Below are positions 37,744 through 45,325 of a DNA stretch of 64,000 bases, in pieces. The notes under the pieces were generated by a model. That model saw only the letters and a list, made by a program, of their open reading frames with translations, had not been told where the DNA came from and did no database searches. This DNA is from Thermoleophilales bacterium (GTDB lineage Bacteria > Actinomycetota > Thermoleophilia > Solirubrobacterales > 70-9): the NCBI GenBank assembly GCA_020636895.1, contig JACJWZ010000002.1:248001-312000 (forward strand), given 5' to 3'. The stretch's first letter is position 1, and every line of letters begins with the position of its first letter. A program made the position numbers and the translations under genes.

Positions 37744-40068
37744 CTAGCTCGGGGGCACGGGGCGCCGCCAGGGCGGGCCCGAAGCCGACGCCGGCTTCAA
37801 GCCGCCGCCGAAGCGCGCGATCAGCGCCGCGGCCGCATCGATCCCGGACATCACGGCAGCCTCGAAGCTGCCCGCGTTGATGGGTGTGTAGGTCCAGTCA
37901 CCCGCGAAGGCGACGTTGTCCCAGTCCGGCTCGCCCTCGCCGTCCCAGCGGCGCCCGTCAGGGCGGATACGGTGCCGGATCGACCCCGGAAGGCTGATCA
38001 CGTAGCGCTCCCACGGCGTCGTGTTGGCGCGCCAGTACTGCGACTGCAGGCGCTCGGCGAGATCCTTGCCCTGCGCCGGGTCGAAGATGTCCTCCGGCTT
38101 CAGGTCCCACCAGAACGGTGAACCGGGCTTGCCGAACCGCTCGCCGACGAACTCGAGGGCGTTGGCGCCGACGCGAGCGTCGGCCTGCTCCTGGGTCTCG
38201 CCCTCGCGGTCGTCGAGGACCCCGCACAGGTAGGCGAGCGACTTCGGGCCCTCGACGCCCGGCCACGCCTCCTCGGCGAGCAGGTGCGTCATGTCGGAGC
38301 AGGTGTCGAACGGCTTGTCATGGGCACCGGAGATGCGGTCGCGGACGGGTCCGTCGCACGGCCAGCCGAGCCCGTCCGGTCCCGAGAACGCGCGACTGAA
38401 CCAGAGCTGCAGCGCCTGGGTGCGGACGGTCGCGGAGGCCGCCACCGCCTTCCCCAGCAACCCCTCGCCCGCGAGCGGCATCGCGGCCTCCCCGTGGGCG
38501 CCGATCGGGATCGCGAGCACGACATGATCGAAATCGACGCCGCGGCGAAGGCTCCGAGGCGGCAGCTTCAGTCCGAGCGGGTCCGCGACGCGCTCGAAGG
38601 CGAGGCCGTCGAGGCCCTTACGCGGCGCCCGCTTCCGCATCTTCGCGATCGCCTCCCGGGTGGGTGGGTCGAAGCAGGGGTCCTCCCCGTCGGGGTTGCT
38701 GGGCCAGCGCGGCTCACCGTGCCCGGGGAACGGCGAGTAGGGGCGATCCGGGGCCGCGTAGCCGACCTGCCTGCCCACCTCGATCCGCGCGACGCTCCTC
38801 CCTTCCGCCTCGATGCCGCTGACCCAGCTGAAGAACTCGAAGTTGACGCTCGCGTTCCCGGCGGAATCCGTGCGGGATGCGAGGACCTCGTGCAGGGGCG
38901 CGAAGATCACGTCCCCCATGCCGGAGCGCATCTTCCGCATCAGGCGGCCGCCGTGGAGGCCGGCGATGCTGACGACGTTCTCGATGCCGACCCCCGCCGC
39001 GAGCCGCGGCCTGGCGGCGTCGCCGCCTTCGTACGCGAACGCGAGGTCGTAGAAGACGCGGATGATCGAGGCCTCAGCGGTGTCCTCGGAGATCAGCAGG
39101 CACTTGCTGCGAAGCCGTTCGAGGTCGTGCCTCAGGTCCTCGTCGACGGAAGCGCCGACGCCGACGCCGCTGAGGGCCGTACGGAACTCGAGCGAGTTGA
39201 GGTGGTCGAACGGGGCCCGATCATCCGCCTCGTAGCGGGAGACGACCCGCTTGCCGACGATCGCGGTCAGCGCCTTCACGAGGTCGGCTATATGGGCGGC
39301 GTCCAGGGTCCTGCCGGCGCGGTTCCCGGCGCGACGCCGCAGGATCTCCTCGGCCTTGCGGAAGCAGACGGCGATCGCCCGCAGCCCGCCCGCCATCGTC
39401 CGCTCGCGGAGGTCGAGCGGGGCGATGCCCATCATCTCGCCCCCCGGCTCACCGTCGATCGCGGCCGCGATCGCGGCCGCCCGGGCGAGCTGAGCGTCGA
39501 CCTCGTCGGCGGCGACCGCCTGGCCGGGAAGACCGCCGGTGAGCCCGCCGATCGCATCCCACGCCCATTCGACGAGGAACCTGATGCCCCAGCGGCGGAT
39601 CCGCTGAGGCTCGTCCGCACCCGCCGCGGGCAGCGGCGCGCAATAGGCGCGCCACCGGCCCCCCTCGGCCGGCTCGTTGAGGACGAGCTGCTCGCAGTCG
39701 ACGAAGGCGTCGGCCGACGTCTTCCATGAGACCTTGCGGGCGGGCCTGCGTCCCGGGACGTGCTCGTCCTTGCGCTCCGCCAGCTCGGCTAGGCACGCGT
39801 CGAGCATCCGGAACGAGTTCTCGTAGAAGCCGAACCAGATGTGAAGGCCGTGCTCCTCGATCCTGCCGAAGTCGCGGTCGCGCCCGCTGGCGCCCTTGCC
39901 GCCGAGCCGCCACCCGGGCAGGTAGACGGTGACCTCGAAACGGTCGCGGAGAGCCTGCGTGGCCGTCAACGCGAACGCGGCTGCGATCCCGCCCGCGCCG
40001 CCACCGAGCACGGCGACCCGCTGCCGTTCCCTCGGCGCCGCCCGCCCCGCATCCCCTTGGTCGCTCAC
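37744..40068 (-). CDS. Large FAD-dependent amine-oxidase/phytoene-desaturase-like oxidoreductase
   Basis: 774 aa. The N-terminal dinucleotide-binding motif VAVLGGGAGGIAAAFAL (about 18-34) is followed by GWRLGGKGASGRD and a second FAD-contact region EEHGLHIWFGFYENSFR, as in phytoene-desaturase/hydroxysqualene-dehydroxylase-like flavoproteins. A second conserved block near the C-terminus (NVAFAGDWTYTPINAGSFEAAVMSG) is the typical FAD-closing motif. It is longer than the usual 450-550 aa. The GTG start overlaps the stop of the upstream decarboxylase-like gene. The substrate is unknown. Confidence 0.88.
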   Translation of the reverse strand: MSDQGDAGRAAPRERQRVAVLGGGAGGIAAAFALTATQALRDRFEVTVYLPGWRLGGKGASGRDRDFGRIEEHGLHIWFGFYENSFRMLDACLAELAERKDEHVPGRRPARKVSWKTSADAFVDCEQLVLNEPAEGGRWRAYCAPLPAAGADEPQRIRRWGIRFLVEWAWDAIGGLTGGLPGQAVAADEVDAQLARAAAIAAAIDGEPGGEMMGIAPLDLRERTMAGGLRAIAVCFRKAEEILRRRAGNRAGRTLDAAHIADLVKALTAIVGKRVVSRYEADDRAPFDHLNSLEFRTALSGVGVGASVDEDLRHDLERLRSKCLLISEDTAEASIIRVFYDLAFAYEGGDAARPRLAAGVGIENVVSIAGLHGGRLMRKMRSGMGDVIFAPLHEVLASRTDSAGNASVNFEFFSWVSGIEAEGRSVARIEVGRQVGYAAPDRPYSPFPGHGEPRWPSNPDGEDPCFDPPTREAIAKMRKRAPRKGLDGLAFERVADPLGLKLPPRSLRRGVDFDHVVLAIPIGAHGEAAMPLAGEGLLGKAVAASATVRTQALQLWFSRAFSGPDGLGWPCDGPVRDRISGAHDKPFDTCSDMTHLLAEEAWPGVEGPKSLAYLCGVLDDREGETQEQADARVGANALEFVGERFGKPGSPFWWDLKPEDIFDPAQGKDLAERLQSQYWRANTTPWERYVISLPGSIRHRIRPDGRRWDGEGEPDWDNVAFAGDWTYTPINAGSFEAAVMSGIDAAAALIARFGGGLKPASASGPPWRRPVPPS

Positions 40069-41063
40069 GGCCAGAGGACCCGGCCCTCGTCGACCGTGAA
40101 GTCCATCTCGAAGGTGACCGGCATCCTCACGGCGGACGCGCTCGTGACGCCGAGCTCACGCTCGAGCGGATGGCTGTCGAGCGAGCGCACGTCGATCCGG
40201 TGCGGCGGCATCCGGCGAATCCCCTCGATCCGCGTCGGCTCGGCCGCCGCGCAGGTGATCTGCTGCAGGCAGGTGCCGTCGCCTGCTCCGACGGCGCGGA
40301 ACTGCTTCAGGAACACCTGGTTCACCGCCCGCCGGGGCAGGTGCAGCCCGAGCAGCGCACGATCTTCGCCGGCTTCGCCGTCGCCATCTCCCTCGCCCTC
40401 ACCGAGCTCCAGCAGCTCGGATGCGTCGAGGCCGGAGGCCGCCTCCGCTACCCACTGGGAGATCCCCACGTACTCGCCGGCGGTCTCCTCCGCGCCCGCC
40501 ATGAGGTCGAGGTTGCGCTCCGGCGCCACCTCGAGCAGCCGCTCCCGGGCGCCCTCGGTCTCCGGATCGTGGCGGGTGAAGCCGTAGACGTCGACGGTGA
40601 ACGAGTCGCCCGGGTCCCCCTCGCAGAGGCCGCGCGGCCGCTCGCCGGGGAACGTGCTCCAGCCCCAGCTCTTGTTGTAGCCGTAGACCTCGCGCCCGGT
40701 GGCGACCGAGAGCGGGTTGTCGAGCCACATGTAGGGCTGGAAGAAGGCGAGCATCCGGCCCCTGGGCCCCGACAGCAGCAGCGGCACCCAGAAGGCGACC
40801 TGGCGCTCATAGACGTGACCGCGCCCGGCGTAGGGACCCCCGGGGCGGATGCTCTCGATCCCGCCGAAGCTGAGCAGCACCCACTTGCTGATCGTGCGCA
40901 CCTTCACCGCGCCCTTCGAGGGCGCCTCGAAGACGCGGTCGCAGAGGTGGGAGATCCTGTCGCGATCCCCCTCCACCCAGAACGCCCACAGGCGCGTGCC
41001 CCGGCAGTCGAGCGGGCCCTGCGCGGTCGCGATCGAGCCGAACTCCACGTAGTCGCCACTCAC
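40065..41063 (-). CDS. Acetoacetate decarboxylase-like protein
   Basis: 332 aa from the GTG at 41063, which overlaps the upstream stop (GTGA). It resembles the acetoacetate decarboxylase superfamily: VYERQVAFWVPLLL, the conserved PYMWLDNPLSVATGREVYGYNKSWG (cf. P-E-x-x-x-x-G-R-E-x-x-G-x-P-K), and later beta strands. The Schiff-base Lys of true decarboxylases would lie after GREVYGY (NKSWG offers a candidate Lys). It may decarboxylate or simply bind a beta-keto acid. Middle gene of a three-gene coupled operon. Confidence 0.8.
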   Translation of the reverse strand: MSGDYVEFGSIATAQGPLDCRGTRLWAFWVEGDRDRISHLCDRVFEAPSKGAVKVRTISKWVLLSFGGIESIRPGGPYAGRGHVYERQVAFWVPLLLSGPRGRMLAFFQPYMWLDNPLSVATGREVYGYNKSWGWSTFPGERPRGLCEGDPGDSFTVDVYGFTRHDPETEGARERLLEVAPERNLDLMAGAEETAGEYVGISQWVAEAASGLDASELLELGEGEGDGDGEAGEDRALLGLHLPRRAVNQVFLKQFRAVGAGDGTCLQQITCAAAEPTRIEGIRRMPPHRIDVRSLDSHPLERELGVTSASAVRMPVTFEMDFTVDEGRVLWP

Positions 41064-44000
41064 GACCGCTCCCCGATCCGCACGGTCCAACTCTCGGCGC
41101 CGCCGAGTGGCCGGTAGGAGCAGAAGGATCCGGTGCTGACCGCCCGGTCGAGCCCCTCCGCCAGTCGCGGGTCCTCGGTCGCGATCCGAGCGATGGTGCG
41201 CCGGATCGCCCTCGTCACGTTGAGCCGGGCGCGCTCGGCCTGAGAGGCGGTCTTGCGGTCACGGCCGCCCAGGCCCGTCGCTGCCGCAAGCTCCTCGGCG
41301 ATCGCCTCCAGCTCCTCGCGCAGCCGCGAGACCCGCTCGGTGTCGTTGAACCGCTCCGCCTCCTCGATGTCGGAGCGCAGCTCCTCGATCCGGGCGCGGT
41401 AGGCGGAACGGGCCTCGTCGTCGAGCGCGGGGCCCGCGTCATCACCGGCGATCTCCGCGTCGCCGTTGCGTCCGGCGCTCACGCGCGCGTCCTGCGGCCC
41501 CGCCTGCAGATCGACGGCGTGCATCTCGACTCCGGGGTGTTGGATCAGCTCGGCGAGGTAGCGGATCCCGATCGAGTCCTTGATCTGGATCTGCCGCCCC
41601 TCGCTGACGATCCTCCAAGCGTCGCCCTCCATGCTGAGAATCGGTCGTTGCTGCATCCCGAGGCGCTTGCGCCCGCCCCCGCGCCCGGAGCTGATCGGAG
41701 CGATGAGCTCACCGGCGCGGACGTTCTCCCGCAGCACCGTGGCCCGCCTGAGGACGGTCGCCGCGCCGTATCTCTCCGCCCCTTCGACCGCGAGATCCAG
41801 GTACTCGAGCGCGCGGGCGCGATCCTCCGCCCGGCCGCGGCCGAGGTGGATCCGCGCCGCGTCGAGACGGGCGCGCGCCAGCCACGTCGGCGCTGGGATC
41901 GCCTCGAAGCGGGCGAGGCTGCGCTCGATCAGCTCGAGCGCGGTGCTGTGGCGACCGGTCAGCGATGCGAGCCGCGCCATCGGATGCTCGACGTCACCCC
42001 AGACGCTTATCCCGGCATAGACCAGCTCCCCGGCGAAGGGCTCGAGCCGCTCGTACAGGTGGGCGCCGATCTCCGCGTCGCCGATCTCCGCGCACGCGTG
42101 CGAGTACATGGTGAGCGCCGCGAGCGAGGCGACGTCGGGCGGGAAGCCGGCGAACCGGTTCTCGTAGTCGCGCGCGAGCACGGCGTGGCCCTCCTCGAAC
42201 ATGTCGCCCTCCGTGCAGGCGAGGGCGACCGCGGGCCGGAACGCCGGAACGCCCGGGTTGTCGGCGGCGATCTGGGCGATCGGGGCCTGCACCTCGGCCA
42301 TCCTCCCCTGCTCCCAGCGGAACATGACGAGCTGGGCGCCGAACGTCAGGACCGCATCGGGCTGACCGCTCTCCGTCGCCACCCGCATCGCTTCGTGAGC
42401 GAGCTCGTCGGCCTCGTCGAGGCGACCGCGGATCAGCGCCATGTTGGCGCGGGTGTAGGTGGACATCCAGATCGCGACGGGATCGCCGAATCGCCGCGCC
42501 AGCTTCACCTCGCGCTCGACCAGCTCCTCGCAGCGCTCGACCTCCCCGTTCTGCAGCAGCGCCACCGCGTGCCAGTGCACCGCCCGCCACTGCAGCACCG
42601 GGTCGCCCAGGCGATCGGCGATCTCCACCGCCTCGGCCATGTTCTCGAGCCGCTCGCGGAGCGTCCACTCCGTCCAGATCGTGACGAAGCGGATGATGAG
42701 GACCGAGGCCAGCGTGCGCTCGTCCCCGAGGCGGCGCGCCGCCTCCAACGCACGATCGCTGAGCGCGAACCGCCTGTCCTCGCCGGAGAAGGCGAGCTCG
42801 ACCGCCAGCGTCGCCAGGACGAGCGGAAGCTCGGGCGCGTCCTCGTCGAGGCGCTCGACGGTGGCTTCGAGCATCGCGATCTTCTCCGGGTCGAGTACAC
42901 CCGAGGCGCTGAACATGCCGCGGTTGTTCGCCAGCACCGAGGCGGCGAGCAGCTCGTCGTCGCCGAGGGCGAGCGCGATCCGGGAGGCCGACAGCAGCGT
43001 GTCCCGGAACTCGGGCGCGCCGCTGTGCAGCTGGGCCCGGCCGAGCCCCAGGAGGAGGCGGCAGCGGCGGATGTCGGACTCCTCCCCGTGGAGCTCGAGC
43101 GCTGCGCTGAAGAGCTCGTCCGCAGCGTCGCTGCGGAAGGCGGCGAGCGCTCGCTGGCCGGCGATCTCGCAGTAGCGGATCGCGCGCTCGGGATCGGGCG
43201 GATCGGCCCGCAGCCAGTGGCGGGCGAGGGCCTCGCTGCGCGCCATCATGTTCGCCTCGATCCCCTCCTCGAGCGCCTCGGCGAGGAGGCGATCGATGTG
43301 ACCGCGCTCGGCCGGCCCACAGCTTTCGACGAGCGCGCGGGCGACGAGCGCGTGCGAGAACGCGTAGGCGGCTCGCTCACGCTGGACGATCAGGCCCGCG
43401 CGCTCGATCGCGGCGATGGTCCCGTCGAGATCGCGGGGATTCCGGCCCATGGCCCGCGCCAGGACCTGCGACTCGAACTCGGGCCCGTAGATCGCCGCGA
43501 ACTTGAGCGTCTCGGTCGCCTCCTCCCCGAGGCGATCGACGCGTCGGCGGATGGTCTCGGTGACCGATGCCGGAAGGCTGATCGCCCCCACCGGCGCGCT
43601 TCCCTCGCTCTCGCGCCCGAGTGCGCCCGACTCCGAGAGGGATCGGATCAGCTCCCGCGCGAAGAGCGGGTTGCCGCCGCTCTCGGCGTGGATCATCTCG
43701 ACGAGCTCGCCGGCACCCGGATCGACCTCGCCGAGCATGCTCTCGGCCATCTCCGAGACGGCGGGGAGCGCGAGACCCCCCAACTTCCGATCGACGGTCT
43801 CCGCGCGCGCCCGCACGGAGGCGAGGGCGGCGGCCAGCGGGGTGCCCTCCTCGACCTCCTGGCCGCGGAACGCGGCGACTGCGAGGCCGCGGATGGCCGG
43901 ATCGGCATCGAGCAGATGCTGCAGGAGCGCGATGGTCGCTCGATCCGCCCAGTGCAGATCGTCGATGAGGAGCAGCACGGGCGCCGATTCGGAGAGCTCG

Positions 44001-44812
44001 GCCAGCCGCGATGCCACCGCCGCGCGCACCTCGAGCTCGCTGTCGGGCTCGTGGCCCGGACGCGCCCAGTCGGGCGGCTCGCCCTCGATCGTGAGAGCCT
44101 CGGCCAGGGACTCGAACGCGCCCTCGGAGTCCTCCCGGCAGCGCCCGTAGAGGACGGTGGCGCCCCCGCCCGCGAGCCTGGCCGCGAGTCGAGCGAGCAG
44201 GCGCGTCTTGCCGACGCCGGCCTCGCCCGACACGAACGCGACCCGGCGGGCGCCCCCCTGCACGCTCCCCTGCCAGGCGCTCTCCAGCGCCTCGATGTCC
44301 GCCAGGCGGCCGAAGAACGGGCTCTCCCGCTCGAGCCCCGCGAGCAGGCTCGGCAGCTCCGTCGCAGTCCTGTCCCCCCCGGGCCATTCGAGGCTCCAGA
44401 TGTCGCGCTGCCAAAGCGCCGCGCCGGTTGCTTCGGGGCCGAGTCGTGCGCGCTCGACACCGGGCGCCTCGATCTCGCCGATCGCACCGACCGCGAGCGT
44501 CGTGCCGTCAGCCGAGGCTCCCAGTAAAGCCACGCAGTCGTCGACCGGCCGGCCGACGAGGCCGGCACCGCTGACAGCTATCCGGCCCGCGGCGATCACG
44601 ACCCTGTGCTTGCCGGCTTCGGCGCCGGGCAGCTCCCCGCGCGCGAGCTTCGCGGCGAGCCAGAGGGCGTCGGCGCCGTCGTCCACGAGCAGCAGCGTCG
44701 TGCGCCCGCGTCGCTCGCGGAACACCGCGAGCTGGTCGAGCTGCGCATCCAGCTCGGCTGCCAGCCCTTCCGGATCGGCGGCCCAGATTGCGAGCACCGC
44801 TCCGCCCTTCAA
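41060..44812 (-). CDS. Large AAA/STAND ATPase regulator with TPR-like region and conserved C-terminal domain
   Basis: 1250 aa from the TTG at 44812 (GAGGGGG 8 nt upstream; TAGGAT -10 candidate at 44852-44857 on the minus strand). The N-terminal ~150 residues resemble a degenerate nucleotide-cyclase-type domain. The ATPase has Walker A GEAGVGKT (196-203) and Walker B VLLLIDDLHWAD. A long helical repeat region (about 480-1050) is TPR-like. The C-terminal ~180 residues (IGIRYLAELIQHPGVEMHAVDL, then GLGGRDRKTASQAERARLNVTRAI) match a domain typical of this group's adenylate-cyclase/ATPase regulators. There is no LuxR HTH. It heads the operon. Confidence 0.82.
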   Translation of the reverse strand: MKGGAVLAIWAADPEGLAAELDAQLDQLAVFRERRGRTTLLLVDDGADALWLAAKLARGELPGAEAGKHRVVIAAGRIAVSGAGLVGRPVDDCVALLGASADGTTLAVGAIGEIEAPGVERARLGPEATGAALWQRDIWSLEWPGGDRTATELPSLLAGLERESPFFGRLADIEALESAWQGSVQGGARRVAFVSGEAGVGKTRLLARLAARLAGGGATVLYGRCREDSEGAFESLAEALTIEGEPPDWARPGHEPDSELEVRAAVASRLAELSESAPVLLLIDDLHWADRATIALLQHLLDADPAIRGLAVAAFRGQEVEEGTPLAAALASVRARAETVDRKLGGLALPAVSEMAESMLGEVDPGAGELVEMIHAESGGNPLFARELIRSLSESGALGRESEGSAPVGAISLPASVTETIRRRVDRLGEEATETLKFAAIYGPEFESQVLARAMGRNPRDLDGTIAAIERAGLIVQRERAAYAFSHALVARALVESCGPAERGHIDRLLAEALEEGIEANMMARSEALARHWLRADPPDPERAIRYCEIAGQRALAAFRSDAADELFSAALELHGEESDIRRCRLLLGLGRAQLHSGAPEFRDTLLSASRIALALGDDELLAASVLANNRGMFSASGVLDPEKIAMLEATVERLDEDAPELPLVLATLAVELAFSGEDRRFALSDRALEAARRLGDERTLASVLIIRFVTIWTEWTLRERLENMAEAVEIADRLGDPVLQWRAVHWHAVALLQNGEVERCEELVEREVKLARRFGDPVAIWMSTYTRANMALIRGRLDEADELAHEAMRVATESGQPDAVLTFGAQLVMFRWEQGRMAEVQAPIAQIAADNPGVPAFRPAVALACTEGDMFEEGHAVLARDYENRFAGFPPDVASLAALTMYSHACAEIGDAEIGAHLYERLEPFAGELVYAGISVWGDVEHPMARLASLTGRHSTALELIERSLARFEAIPAPTWLARARLDAARIHLGRGRAEDRARALEYLDLAVEGAERYGAATVLRRATVLRENVRAGELIAPISSGRGGGRKRLGMQQRPILSMEGDAWRIVSEGRQIQIKDSIGIRYLAELIQHPGVEMHAVDLQAGPQDARVSAGRNGDAEIAGDDAGPALDDEARSAYRARIEELRSDIEEAERFNDTERVSRLREELEAIAEELAAATGLGGRDRKTASQAERARLNVTRAIRRTIARIATEDPRLAEGLDRAVSTGSFCSYRPLGGAESWTVRIGERS

Positions 44813-44925
44813 CCCTTCATCCCCCTCGATGAGTCGCGAATCAGAGTCGCCATCCTATCGGCGCCCGACCGGCTGTCCACCGGAGCCCCATCGGCGCTAC
44901 ATCGAGCGCTTCGGAGTCGGTCCGA

Positions 44926-45240
44926 TCAGCCGCCGGTCGGCTGGCCCACCGTCTTCGCGGTGAACTGGCCGTCGTCGTTGGTCATCGTCACCTCGACGTC
45001 GATCGACTGACCGCTCTTGTCGTCGGTGAAGGTGCACGTGAACGTGTTGCCCTTCTCGGCCTTCTCGTCATCGGGGCAATCGACCGACGCCTGGTCCTTG
45101 GTCGTCCCCAGCTGCGGGGCGAGCTGCTCGGCGAGCTGACTCTCGAGGTCGCCGGAGTCGACGGTCTTCGAGCAGCCGGCAAAGGCGAGGACCGCGACGA
45201 GGCCGGTGACGGCCGCCACGGAGGTGGTCTTCAGGTTCAT
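44926..45240 (-). CDS. DUF4333-type lipoprotein
   Basis: 104 aa from the ATG at 45240 (GAAGGG 6 nt upstream; an ATG at 45246 is too close). Lipoprotein signal peptide with lipobox LAFAGC, the modified Cys at position 23. The mature ~80 residues contain a Cys pair (VDCPDDEK, FTCTFT) and the beta pattern of DUF4333 proteins common in actinobacteria (CPDxxxAxxGxTFxC). It sits on the outer face of the membrane; the function is unknown. Confidence 0.85.
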   Translation of the reverse strand: MNLKTTSVAAVTGLVAVLAFAGCSKTVDSGDLESQLAEQLAPQLGTTKDQASVDCPDDEKAEKGNTFTCTFTDDKSGQSIDVEVTMTNDDGQFTAKTVGQPTGG

Positions 45241-45325
45241 TTCCATCCCTTCGAGAGCGAACGTATCGCGGCAGGATATTCGGCGCCCCCGCAGCCCGCC
45301 ACCCGACCCGGGCGGGCCCGGTGCG

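Noticed and set aside
41519..44527. 1002-aa plus-strand ORF opposite the large ATPase
   Set aside because: Antisense shadow of a clearly recognisable ATPase gene.
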